Below the pieces are notes generated by a model. The model did not search any database and was not told the DNA's origin. It saw nothing but the letters and a program-made list of their open reading frames with translations. The translations under genes were made by a program, and so were the position numbers. Shown one piece after another: positions 11,761 through 22,600 of a stretch of DNA of 64,000 nucleotides. Source of the DNA: Neurospora intermedia (lineage: Eukaryota; Ascomycota; Sordariomycetes; Sordariales; Sordariaceae); the NCBI GenBank assembly GCA_037102815.1, contig BTPP01000006.1, positions 3,038,001 through 3,102,000 of the forward strand, read 5' to 3'. Numbering within the stretch: the first letter of the stretch is position 1; every line of letters starts with the position of its first letter.

Positions 11761-12603
11761 CTATTTACCACGAAGCTTTTGCCCAATGCCCACGACGGAT
11801 TTGTTGGTTTTGCCATAGCAGCGTAACCAATAAAGTCTGAGCGCGGTAACGACAACCATGAGGGTCCAACGGTCGCCCATCTCCCCTGAAGCAGCCGCCC
11901 CCTTTAGCTCCAACACGAACAAGTGGTTCACGGACATTACATTGCAAAACGTGAGGTCGGCAAGTATCTCGATTTCCTCTTGTGTCGAAGAAGAGGATGC
12001 AGCCGAGGTGGACGAGGGTGGTGGCCGAATGAGAATAAACCTGGCGTGCTGGGTGTTGGTTTTGTCCTTCCCGGTCAACTTCCTCCACTCAAATTCCTCG
12101 CGACTTTTCATCTTAAGGCCGACCTCAATGGAGAATCGGAACGATACGGTACCGTCGCTGGTCTTTTTGGCGTACATGATTTCGGTAACCAAGTCGCGGG
12201 GGTTCTTGACCTCGACGTCCGGTGGCGGTGGCAGCATGATGAGACTCTTTACGCTAAAGGTCGACATCAAAATGGGTTCTCGATCTTCGTCGCCGGCGGC
12301 CGCCAGGATAGGGGCCTTGGTCACCGTCCCGTTCCGGAGGTAGAGGCCCGGCCTAAAATGGAGCGGTCCTCTGGGGGTAAGGCCGTGGTGGATCTCGACG
12401 ACGTATAAGAAATCGCTCTTGTCCGCACCACAGAGCTTCAAGGTGGTCACTGCGTCGATGACACCAGAAAAGTTGCCGTAGAGATTGATGACCGGAGGGA
12501 ACGGGCGATATCCCGAAAACCATGCTGCAGGCATCCTACTCGATGTCGGACGAACGTCGTCGTCGTCGTCGTCTAGCGATGTTTCGCTCTCGGTGCTATG
12601 CAT
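11761..12603 (-). CDS. Hypothetical protein, possibly Tubby-C/LURP-like fold
   Basis: One exon of 280 residues starts at ATG 12603. An acidic N-terminus (DDDDDDV, from a GTC/GTCGTC run) is followed by alternating hydrophobic strands. The segment YVVEIHHGL..GPLHFRPGLYLRNGT..APILAAAGDED resembles the fungal tubby-C-terminal-like/LURP-one-related proteins, which have a lipid-scramblase-like beta barrel: a strand reporting on a metabolite-like label, then 'L-h-n-G ... P-(I/V)-L-A'. This is a resemblance by eye, not a verified hit. There is no signal peptide; a hydrophobic stretch (TLMVVVTALRLYWL) lies near residues 250-265. The last 20 residues are basic. The function is unknown. Confidence 0.6.
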   Translation of the reverse strand: MHSTESETSLDDDDDDVRPTSSRMPAAWFSGYRPFPPVINLYGNFSGVIDAVTTLKLCGADKSDFLYVVEIHHGLTPRGPLHFRPGLYLRNGTVTKAPILAAAGDEDREPILMSTFSVKSLIMLPPPPDVEVKNPRDLVTEIMYAKKTSDGTVSFRFSIEVGLKMKSREEFEWRKLTGKDKTNTQHARFILIRPPPSSTSAASSSSTQEEIEILADLTFCNVMSVNHLFVLELKGAAASGEMGDRWTLMVVVTALRLYWLRCYGKTNKSVVGIGQKLRGK

Positions 12604-13439
12604 GACGTGGATCCCAAGCGATTATTGACTGGAAAAGGTTCAATGTTCGTTGAGCAGAACATGAAGCGAGCCAAAATGCCAAAGGCCGTCCCGCGCTGGC
12701 TCTATCGTCGAGGGCACACAGTCAAACGGGTAACGCCATGGCGCCAACGGCTAAAGAGACACTGAGCAGCTGATGTACACGATACCGTATTTCCGCTGCA
12801 ACTATGAACCAACAGTCAGTTCTGGGGAGATCAGGGTAACATCAGAAAACTCGTCTGCCTAATTCTGGAGCCTTTGAACCGACAAATCACTGCCGCGGAT
12901 TGGACCCCGTCTGAGGCATTTTTGCAATGAAGAAGTCGGACCACGTCGCGAGGAAATATGTGAATCCATCCGGTTGGGTCACCAACAGAGTCATACCACC
13001 TTTAGCGGAGCAGATTATACGAGCTTCAGTTCTTGTTTTCCAACCTACCCCTACTAATTGCTGGGATGCTGCCTTCTGGCAGTTGAGTCTGTGTATTGAT
13101 GGATGCTCCTAAGTATCCTCCCCCCTATTACCACTATGCCTGAAAATACCATTACATGTACCGAACTCGGTACTACCAGAGGTGTCCCACCGCCATCTTT
13201 CCACCCCCTTCTCCGTTCCCCTTCCAACCCCAATGATTCATTCGCCAAATTCTCTTCAAGAGGCCCGGTCATGTTTTTCTTCTCCGAAGCTCCATGGTAT
13301 CACAATGCTGATAAGCTCCATGTACCCGTCTTTTAGGTGCACGCTGGGAACCTGCGCCTTCGCCTCAAATATCACAATGTACAGTCAACTGAGTGTCTAG
13401 TCCTCCGCGATAGCTATACAAGACTTCTATTTACCAAAA
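12604..13439. other. Intergenic region between two minus-strand genes
   Basis: No gene is supported. The left part is probably the promoter of the 11761-12603 gene; the right part is the 3' flank of the glycoside hydrolase. Frames of 60-77 codons are not convincing. Confidence 0.45.
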
Positions 13440-15935
13440 TCAGCTGGCTGGTACCGCGGGGAGAATGCTCCACAAGTGATCCTTGGTCCCATTGTCCTCA
13501 AACTGCACGATATTCGCGCTATTGGCAGTCGACATGCCATCCACGCCAGCAAAGAGACCGCTATTCTTGTTCTTCAGCAAGAAAAGGCCGTTCCCTTGGG
13601 AGACGACTCGCCAAAGATGGTCACTGGTGCCGTTATCTTCATACTGCTGAAGCAAAGCGCTATTGGCGGTCGACGCGCCCTGCACGCCCAGCAAGAGACC
13701 ACTATTGAGGTTCCTGATCTTGAACCAGCCGCCCGGGGCGTGCACAAACTCCCACAGGTGGTCGCGCGTGCTGTTGTCGTCGTACTGCTGGATATTGGCG
13801 CTGTTGGCCGTCGATATGCCGGCGACCCCCATGAGCTTGCCGCTGTTCTCGTTGCGCAGCTGGAACACGGCCAGGGTCCAGACTTCAAACTCGGACAGTC
13901 CCCAGCCGTTGCCGGCGCCCGGATTGGGTGCGACCACACGCAGCTGCGAGGTGACGACGGTCGGAAAGGTGATCTTGGTCTGGCTGTTCAATGTGGGAGC
14001 GGGCCTGCTGCGTTGCTGTTTGGGCACCGTGACCCAGGCGTCGCCGGTCCAATACTGGAGATCGTAACTGGCTGGCCACCGAACGCCACCGCCGTCGTCG
14101 TAAAAATACAACCGGACGTCCGACACGGCCTGAGGTCGCCGGAGGTTGAGGGCAAAGTAGTCTTGCGCATTGGGACTACCATAGGAGGTCCAACGGCTGT
14201 TCTCCGGGATTCCGGTGCGCCAGACAATGCCGTCGATGGCTCGCCAGACATCATCGTAAGGAGAGGTGTACGAGGCAGAGGGCATGGTGCCCTGGGGGAA
14301 TCTTTGGCCATTGGGGGCGATGTTGACTTGGGCCGGGATCGTCTGCGTCACAACGGGCCCGACGTTGACTGTCAGAGACCCCAAAGTACTACGGCTGCCG
14401 ACAGGACTACCGTCGACATATACCCGCAGGCCTTGGCCCTTGCCATAGTAAGACCCGGTGCGATCCCACAGAACGGTCACGCTATGGCCGTGGTAGGCAG
14501 CGTTCTCGAGTGCGAAATGGTCCCATGAGGAAGGCGCCAATGGGTTCACCACCAAGGTGTCGTCGCTCTGAGCACGCAGGCCGATGAGGCCGGCGACAAT
14601 GTTGTCCACAAAGGTGGAATGATTGTAGTCCTCGCTATGGTCAGGGGTGTCATACATCCAGGCATCTGCATCGGGGTCATGCGCCTCGGCCACATAGGGC
14701 TGCCCGTTTTTGTATTGGGTCGCAGCGTACCCTTTCAACAAGCTGAAGTAGTCTGCCGCGGAAAAGTACGTCTGCGCGGAATAGTCGTTCAGCAGGTTCT
14801 CCACCGCCGTCAGTGTCTGCGAGGTGGCAAAAGGCCACGAGGGACCGTCCCACCGGCAGCACGTAGCGGCTTCGTGCATATACCACCTGCTGCGGCGCTC
14901 AGTCGTCGTGGGTCCATATCTGGCGGAAAAGCCCTGGGAGTCCTTCAGCTGCGCAAAGGCTGCCGAGTGACTGGCGGCCGTGGGCAAGTAGAACATCCAC
15001 GGCAAATAACCCATGATCTCGCGCGTCGTCAGCAGCGCTCCAGACGGATTGTTGTCGCGGGCCCGGTGCTTGTAGAATTGGGCGTCCGTGTCCCACAATG
15101 TCTGCTGCACCGCCTTCTGTAACGCATCAGCGCGCTGTGTGTACTCAGTATTGAGGACCCGATCGCCGGCTAGGGCGGCGATGGCGGCAATAGCGCGCGC
15201 ATCACCATACTGGTACGAGTTGATGGTCGGTCGATAGCCAGCGCCGCCATGGTACGGGTCGCTCGACTCGTACGACGCAGCCGTGTACTCGGTCGCGTCC
15301 CAGACCGGAACCTGCCAGTACAGACCAAGGGAACTGTTGAAGTGGCTGTCCCAGGCGCGGTACTGCCTGACCAGGTTTTCCAGCTGGCCCACGACAAAGT
15401 CTCGATTGCCTGTGGTCAGATACTGACGCCAAAGGGCACTGGCAGCCCAGAAACTGTACTCATGGGCCCAGTCGCGAGTATCGGCGTTTACATTATCTGT
15501 GTTTGGCTTGGAAAACGTGCCGGGGCCGGCTAACCAGTAGTTGGCGACGTCCTGGCCGTACTGGTGGTTGCGCAGCCAACGGCCCTCGGTTATGTGATGG
15601 CCGGCAGCGGCTACCACGCCGCCGTAGGGGGCGCCGTAGTCGACTGGGTGCAGGAACTCGCTGGCCATGTACCCGTACTGGGCACCGGTGTAGACGAGAT
15701 GCTCTTTGTATGTTTGGCAACGGTAGTAGTACACTGCTTGGATTTGGGCGTCAGGGACGTCGAGAAAGGGAATGTTTTCTTCGAACCAGGATGGATCTTC
15801 AAGGCCGGTTAATAGCGAGGTGTGGTTGAGGAAGTTGGTTCCCAACGCCGCCGCCGCCGCTGCTATTGGCTGAGAGAATAGTGTCAGGGCAAAGACGACA
15901 CTCATGCCCACGCCCACGCCGCTTGGGCCATGCAT
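13440..15935 (-). CDS. Secreted glycoside hydrolase (MGH1-like/(alpha/alpha)6 fold) with discoidin and ricin-B lectin domains
   Basis: An intronless 831-residue frame starts at ATG 15935; the second Met at codon 11 gives the better signal peptide (MSVVFALTLFSQPIAAAAAA). Residues about 50-525 form a six-hairpin glycosidase-like domain: YYYRCQTYKEHLVYTG, DYGAPYGGVVAAAGHHITEGRWLRN, HEYSFWAASALWRQYL and CCRWDGPSWPFATSQT. Residues about 555-700 look like an F5/8-type C (discoidin) carbohydrate-binding module. Residues about 703-831 hold three ricin-type repeats of about 43 residues, each with NSG, STANSA and DHLW. Secretion and plant or microbial polysaccharide attack are inferred. The multi-module layout and absence of introns are typical of actinobacterial enzymes, so transfer is possible. 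The catalytic acid and base cannot be assigned by eye. Confidence 0.85.
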   Translation of the reverse strand: MHGPSGVGVGMSVVFALTLFSQPIAAAAAALGTNFLNHTSLLTGLEDPSWFEENIPFLDVPDAQIQAVYYYRCQTYKEHLVYTGAQYGYMASEFLHPVDYGAPYGGVVAAAGHHITEGRWLRNHQYGQDVANYWLAGPGTFSKPNTDNVNADTRDWAHEYSFWAASALWRQYLTTGNRDFVVGQLENLVRQYRAWDSHFNSSLGLYWQVPVWDATEYTAASYESSDPYHGGAGYRPTINSYQYGDARAIAAIAALAGDRVLNTEYTQRADALQKAVQQTLWDTDAQFYKHRARDNNPSGALLTTREIMGYLPWMFYLPTAASHSAAFAQLKDSQGFSARYGPTTTERRSRWYMHEAATCCRWDGPSWPFATSQTLTAVENLLNDYSAQTYFSAADYFSLLKGYAATQYKNGQPYVAEAHDPDADAWMYDTPDHSEDYNHSTFVDNIVAGLIGLRAQSDDTLVVNPLAPSSWDHFALENAAYHGHSVTVLWDRTGSYYGKGQGLRVYVDGSPVGSRSTLGSLTVNVGPVVTQTIPAQVNIAPNGQRFPQGTMPSASYTSPYDDVWRAIDGIVWRTGIPENSRWTSYGSPNAQDYFALNLRRPQAVSDVRLYFYDDGGGVRWPASYDLQYWTGDAWVTVPKQQRSRPAPTLNSQTKITFPTVVTSQLRVVAPNPGAGNGWGLSEFEVWTLAVFQLRNENSGKLMGVAGISTANSANIQQYDDNSTRDHLWEFVHAPGGWFKIRNLNSGLLLGVQGASTANSALLQQYEDNGTSDHLWRVVSQGNGLFLLKNKNSGLFAGVDGMSTANSANIVQFEDNGTKDHLWSILPAVPAS

Positions 15936-17702
15936 GGTAGGTATGAGAATTACTTTCTGTGATTTTTGATGAAGTGGAAGATGTCTGATGGAACGAAGAC
16001 AAAGATAAGCGAAAGAATTTGTGAGATTGGAGATAGGAAGAAGGGAACAAGGGAGTGAATAAAATTCACGAGGTTATGAACATGTCCTATGTGGGAAACG
16101 ATAGGATGTCGACAAGTCTGGATGATAGCCGCGCTCAACTTCAACAGATGCCGTGGCTGAAATACGGAGATGAAGAAATTGCGCAGACATTTAGAGGTAC
16201 ATACGTGTAGCAAGAGAGGTCGACAAAGACATACTGGAATTGAAAAAGACATTATAGGTACGGGGGATAGAAGAGGCCAGGAGGTTCGTACCTCTATGGT
16301 CAGAATCGAAGAGGGACCCCAAGCTAACGGGAGTCCACCTCAGCATGAGATTGATCTACCCCATCTCGCCACGGCGGACATGGCCACAACATTGATCCCC
16401 AGAGGTAGTGGTAATGATCATCACCTTTCAATGTCGGAGGTAGCAGGTGTACCTACTTAACTCCAGGCGGTCGGTTTCCTCGGTTTCAGTCGCCAGTGAG
16501 ATTCGCTGCAGGAGTTGCATGTTGGAGGCAGAGGTGAGATCAGGGTGCCCTTGAAATCCTCCAAATGAGCCGGCAGCCCCTGTTCTTTCCCCGGACTTGT
16601 CCAGATCCATGCCGCTTACGGAGACTAGAGGTACATACCCTACATGCAACGTTAAGTACGAACGAAGTTTGCCTCGAACTCTGCCTCGAACTTGGAGCCT
16701 ACCTTTACGTACTGACACCTATTTCCCTCCTTCCCAAAGAGTAGGTAGTAATTCGTGCGATCAAGTCGGTCGATATACGCCCTTCCTTTGAATCGCTAGA
16801 ATACCTAACAGCTAACATCCCCCTCAAGGTAGTGATAGAGGTAGCCACAAAGCCTTAGATATGACGTTGAGATCTCCGGAGAAGCCAGAGGTATTGACAT
16901 CTGTGGGGTTGTGAGAGCAATGGGCATATAATGTACTCGGATTTGAAAACACTCTAAGCACCAGGTAGTATTGTCGGTCCCCTACCAGGTATTGTGGAGA
17001 ACTGGCCCTCCACAGAGGTCATCATCTGCAGAGTTCTTTGTCCTCAATCTGGGGCATTTGGACCTGCGCTGGGGGCTCGCACGGCTTCCGCTGCATAATT
17101 TATTGGTGGCCTTCACGATGTATGGGGTATATCTCGAGGTAGAGGTGCCTAGGCATCTTGCTCAGCTCCCATCGATGCAATGGACTTGGCGACATAGGGT
17201 AACCACTAACTCGTACCAGGCGAGCAGATACCTCTAAGCATGTTTGGGGAGGAGGACTGCTCAATTCAACAGCGAACGCCCTTCGAATGACTACCTACCT
17301 CTAGGTAGGACCGTTGGCTGCCCAGAGCCTTACGTTATATTCCTGTCGTAGCCATTTGTAGCTGCATACCTGTCGTTGTATGAGTGCGACCCTACTCCTG
17401 CAAATACCTACCTCTATCATGTGATTGAGTGCCTGCCATGATTCAGTCCGCGTCTTCTCGCCGCCACTCGTGGTTTGGAGCCTCATTCAGACTCCTCACC
17501 AATCCTTTTGGCACGGGCTTAGGCGCTATTCTCATGGGCTGAAAGGATCAAGCGAAGAGGGGAAGGAATGAAACCATGTCATCCGTGATTTCAAAGCACA
17601 AGATGATAATGATTACCAAGCCAGAGACTTGACCGGCGATACAGTTGTTCCTGCGAGACGATGGTGAGAGGGGCATGGAGTTCAGAAGACGCGGAGATGA
17701 AG
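15936..17702. other. Gene-poor spacer rich in CTACCT/AGGTAG words
   Basis: About 1.8 kb without a supported gene. Short words such as TACCTCTAGGTAG (17291-17310), AGAGGTAC and GAGGTAG recur many times in both orientations. The left end is the probable promoter of the glycoside hydrolase. Confidence 0.5.
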
Positions 17703-17711
17703 GTATAAAGG
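17703..17711 (+). promoter_or_regulatory. TATA-like box upstream of small secreted protein gene
   Basis: TATAAAGGG lies about 175 nt before the ATG at 17882, followed by a pyrimidine-rich leader (CTCTTCC, TCTCTTCATCC) as in strongly expressed fungal genes. This is position-based inference. Confidence 0.4.
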
Positions 17712-17881
17712 GGAGGACGACAACACTCTTCCACGATTCCCTCTTGCTCTCCAGCGACATCAGCCCTCAGCTCATCTCTTCATCCATCCATCCATCACTC
17801 TCAACGAGCACGCCTCAACATCAGTTTCGCACCATACCTACCTTTTAAACCCTGAATCTACTTACTCCCTACGCCATCAAA

Positions 17882-18421
17882 ATGCAGCTCTCCTCCACTC
17901 TCGCCCTCCTCGCCTCCTACTTCGGCCTCACCACCGCCCTCCACCTCCCCGACGGCGTCTGGGAAGGCACCATCCTCTCCAACGGCACCTACTCCATCAA
18001 AGCCGCCGGCGCTCCCGACAGCGACTCCTTCCTCGTTGAGCCAACCACCAGCAGCACCACCACCGGCACGCAAAAGCGGTCCGGGCCCATCGCCAAGCGC
18101 TACGTCGGGTGCTTCGGCTACCAACTCGATGCGAGCGGCATCGACGCCGCCGTGGTGGGCTTGAAGAATTGGGCAGGTAGTGGCCACACGCTGACGAGCG
18201 GCGACAAGAACACGTTTTTGGCGGTGTCGGCTGAGGGCATGATTGTGTACTACTGCATTGATGCGCCAAGGAGCAGTGGTAATCTTGATGTTGATGATGT
18301 CAATTATGCGTTGGCGCAGATGGATGCTACTTGTCGGAGGTATGAGGCGAGTTACTTCAAGTGGGATGGTAGCGTGGAGATTGTTGGCAAGGGACGCGCT
18401 GGGGATAATGTTTGTGTTTGA
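17882..18421 (+). CDS. Small secreted protein with two Kex2 sites
   Basis: A 179-residue single exon. The ATG has a good context (CATCAAAATG). Residues 1-19 are a clear signal peptide. Dibasic Lys-Arg pairs at 65-66 and 72-73 are Kex2-type cleavage sites, separating a Thr/Ser-rich propeptide from a mature part of about 106 residues. The mature part begins YVGCFGYQLDASG and has four cysteines (YVGC, YYC, ATC, NVC), enough for two disulfides. Codon use in the first half is strongly C-ending, suggesting high expression, and shifts after about 18230. No named family is certain. It could be a small secreted effector-like or cell-wall-associated protein; a role is not deducible. Confidence 0.8.
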   Translation: MQLSSTLALLASYFGLTTALHLPDGVWEGTILSNGTYSIKAAGAPDSDSFLVEPTTSSTTTGTQKRSGPIAKRYVGCFGYQLDASGIDAAVVGLKNWAGSGHTLTSGDKNTFLAVSAEGMIVYYCIDAPRSSGNLDVDDVNYALAQMDATCRRYEASYFKWDGSVEIVGKGRAGDNVCV

Positions 18422-19695
18422 GAAGGGGGTTGGTGGTCACCTGCTTATCGCAACTTGGGGTTCAGAAGGGAACGAAGTGATGTAGCGGATTTTTTTGGGA
18501 GTCGGTCGTTATAGTTTGAGGAGCTTTGTCGGAATGGGAACGGTCGTTACCTGTGCTGTTTGATGTTTGGCGGAATTGGGAGGGTCGGGTGTTAGTTTGT
18601 TTGAACTCCCAGGTCGTCTGGTTCATTCACTCTTTCCTACCGTTTCTTTGAAAGAATAAAGAAGAAAAGAATTACCACTTGATCTGCCTCAACTTCACAA
18701 ACATTGCTTTCCCGTGACCTTGAATAGGTACTCCCCGTAGTTCCTTCTCGGAAAGACGCTCGTCGTGGAAGTATCTTTAGACCTCGAAGAAGGCCTTGAT
18801 GTTGTTCGGGCGAGTAGTAAGCAACTTACTATGGTAGACATCAACTCTCTTACACTGCCTGCTAACCAACTTAAAGGCCGCGGCTATGCACGACGGCTCG
18901 GCCCTCTTGAGCGCCACTCAGCTCGGGAGGATTCAACCTGCCGGAGGTCGATTTCTTCATCATTTCACAGCTTGGCGATCCCGACATCACCTCCCGCTTC
19001 TCCTCCTTCCTCACCCGTCAATAATACAGCTTGTATCCCTCTCTTCAAATGTTCTCACCCAGCGCAAAAGAAAGCTATGCCCTAGATGACGAACCATTCG
19101 GAATGCAAAGGCTTCACCTCCAAATTCACCCCCGACAAGGCTCGTCGAGGTAGGCGCTCCGAACAACAATGGAAAGGCGACACTTACACGACCGCGCATC
19201 TTCCATTCCCATCGCAACTTCTCAAACACCGGCCACGATCCCACATCCCACTCACTCCCTCACTCATAGGCCTTGGCCAAATCATTTTTGACGTTTGAAT
19301 CCCAATTGCGTCGCTTCTCTTCTTCCTGTTACGTACTTGATCCTTTTGCTCTTCAAAGTCCCCTAACCACAATCGGATCTGAACCATGGTCCACGTCTTG
19401 TTGGACCTTGCCGGTCTTGATGAATCACATTTCCCAATCAACACAGCTCAGGTGGATATTGTGGTTGAGCAACCAATAGCAGCTGTTATTGTCATTGGGT
19501 CGTGCACGAGCCACAAAAGAGAAAACGCACAGACACACCCAGAAACTGAAGGCTGCCTTGCCAGCGCGAAGGCACGTGACCTCGGATTGTGATTAGGGAA
19601 TCGTTCTCCCTTCGGATCCCGTCTCCACCATCACATCATCCACCACGTCAATCCCATCGCATCAATCGCGTCGATACCATCAATCGCTCTCGGAG
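18422..19695. other. Intergenic region, no supported gene
   Basis: Frames at 18765-19085 and 19386-19592 show no motif and no splice-consistent partner. The region probably holds the terminator of the secreted-protein gene and the promoter of the gene beginning at 19696. Confidence 0.45.
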
Positions 19696-22600
19696 ATGGC
19701 CGACTCTAGGCCCCATTCACCACTATCATCTACTCAATCTTTTGACTTGCGCGACGATGGAGCACTAGAACCACCACCACCGGCTCAATTGCCCGACCAC
19801 GACGAGTATCGCAATGACAACATCCGCGACGACGAACATGATGCATCAACTCAACTGCCTTCGTCCCTATTGTGAGTTATCCGTTAGTACACCAATTATT
19901 TGGCTTCAAACGTGCACCGCCTCCCGCCCCCTTCTTCCATGTCCCGTCTTCCGTCTCCCTCTAGCGACAGACAAGCTAATCATCGCCATGCACCTGTTGC
20001 AGTACTGCCTGATTATGATAGTTAGCGGTCGATTGTGACTGGCATACGGTTTTCTTTATCACAACGATACACACACACACTATACATTTGCTCTCTGCTC
20101 TCTTCCTTCCTATCTTTACCCACACTCCGGCTTCCTGTCTCTCCATCCCCTCCCCTCTTCTCCTACCTCCCCTTCCATCCGTCACCTCCTCTACCTTCCC
20201 GTCACCGCTCAGTGAGCAGCCACCCTTCCCCCCGGCGATACCATGTGCTCAAAGTACGCCTTCCACACCGGTCAGGGGCCGTTATAAAATGCCAACTCCT
20301 ACCCAGCAGGTACGCCTGTTGGAAGGACTGGGGCACTTGGTTAGTGTGGAAGTAGTTCTGGGGGATATTTTGTCTCGCTGGGGCAGCTGTAGGATGATGC
20401 CCGGGCTAGCGCTCGGTACTCCCAAATACACAGCTACTCCGTTTCTTGCTGGCGACAGGCTTGAAGCACATAACCACATCGGTCAGGGGCCGTTATAAAA
20501 TGCCAACTCCTACCCAGCAGGTACGCCTGTTGGAAGGACTGGGGCCCTTGGTTTGTGTGGGAGCAATTCTGAGAGCGGTGTTGCTATGCAAGGACGGTGG
20601 GATAATCACCAGAGCCAGTAGGCTCAGTCATACAGGTATTGCGTTTCTTGCGGACGATGAACCCGGAGCACATAACCACATCGGTCAGGGGCCGTTATAA
20701 AATGCCAACTCCTACCCAGCAGGTACGCCTGTTGGAAGGACTGGGGCCCTTGGTCTGTTTGGGGATGTTGCTGGGAGAGTATGCGACCATATCGGTCAGG
20801 GGTCGTTATAAAATGCCAACTCCTACCCACCAGGTACGCCTGGTGGAAGGACTGGGACCCTTGATTTGTATGGGAGCGTCATTGATAGATACGTATACTG
20901 ATAAGTTTGTAGTTCAAACGAGCGTTATGAGGACTATGGAGAAAACCTCGACACCGAGTTGATCGAAAGTCCCGGGAGACATGACAACGGAGACCTATCG
21001 ACCGCCACTGGCTCGCGCGATGATGAAAGTCACTGCATGATCGATTTACGCAATCGTAGCGGGATGGTGATTTGGGAGGATGCCAACCATCAGGAGCAGC
21101 AAACATCAGACTTGCGCATCGACCTATCCGTGGATACCGCAAAGCGAGAAGCTGTTTTTGCCCTCCATGGCTTCTTCTATTCCAAAAGCGGTGGTCACAA
21201 AGCCTATCTTTCCCTACTCGTTTATCCGGAAAAAGTCGAGTCTATTGAATTCGAACGCGCCCGTTTTGTGCCCGATTCTATAACGAACACTATTCCCGAT
21301 GACAGCACTGTTTCTCTGCGTTTCACTATGACACAACCGCCAAACCTCATGGTACCCAAGGATCGGCGTGTTGAGCCGAAGCCGCGGTACCAAACTGTTG
21401 TTGATAATATCGCCTCTTTGGGCTCGGTTAATCGATTCACCATTTACCTAAGTGACCTAACACCGGAGATCCAACAAGAACTGGCTTTGCTGCCCTCCGT
21501 CTTCTCGTCTGTCCGTCCATTCGGACACTTACAGGCGGACGAGAAGTGGGCGCCCCCAAGCTCATTGTATCAGTACACATTTGCTCAGGTCATTGACTTG
21601 ACCAGTGCTGCCCCTGTCTTTAACGGTGATTCCACCAAGGAATTGGAGGAGTTGGGAAATCCAGTTGAGGAAGGAGCCGCCGTACCCCCGCCATACTCAC
21701 CAGGGGACTCCCAGCGTTCGGTACAAAGTATTGGTCCCTCAAGCAGGAAGCGAAGGGCCAGTGAACCCTTGCTTGCTCACAACACGGAAAAGTCCGGCGA
21801 TTCAGACTCCAGCATACTGGGATACGGAACACCAGGAAAAGGGCCCCAACCACCATACACTAGGAATGACAGTCTCGCAAGTCCTGTACACTTCTCAACC
21901 CCATCTGGTACGTTCTGTATCCACGATTGATATCCTGCCCCTTTCTAACAATTTCCGTCGCAGACCGTAAACGTCAACGTACCGCACAACTTCTTTCCCC
22001 TGTAACCAACGCCGATATAGTTTCAGCATTGCGCCAAGTTCTCACGTACAACACCTCCCTCTCCAACCGTATTTCACAGCTCGAAACCCGCCTCGATCAC
22101 TGTTCCTCTCGACTCGACTCGTTAATAACCGAGTTCGTCGCCGCTACCGATCGCACCCGGACTCCCTGCCGTTATGACACGGAAGAAGCAGAGCACGTTT
22201 TCAGTCAGATCGACCAGCGCATCGAGGACGGCATTCATGACATACGCCACGAGCTCGAAGACACGATCAAGGTCGAGGCGGAGGAGCGGGTCACTGAAGA
22301 AGTGAGGCTGCAACATGAGGAACTTCGTGACAAAGTCGAAGCGGACTGGACCGAGGACGTGAGGAAGGGGATTGCTGAGCAAATTGCCTCGGAGGTAGAG
22401 GAGAAGACAACGCGCGAGGTGCTGAAGGGGATTGCGGAGGTTTTGATGGGTGCTTATCAGGCCAGTCAGGACGGAATATCCAGCTTGTTCCCAGGCAACA
22501 ACCGATTCGGTGCGACTGCAGCTCTACCTGGCGAAGCGGCCCTCCGTGCGGCGGTGGAGGATATCCAGAGCAAGTATAAGGATGAGTTGACGGGAGAGGA

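Noticed and set aside
13476-14528. 350-codon plus-strand frame antisense to the glycoside hydrolase
   Set aside because: Mirror of a GC-rich coding sequence; it contains no domain and the minus frame has clear GH and lectin motifs.
20267-20865. CRISPR-like repeat array
   Set aside because: The repeats are eukaryotic intronic, have variable and partly homologous spacers, and no cas genes are near.
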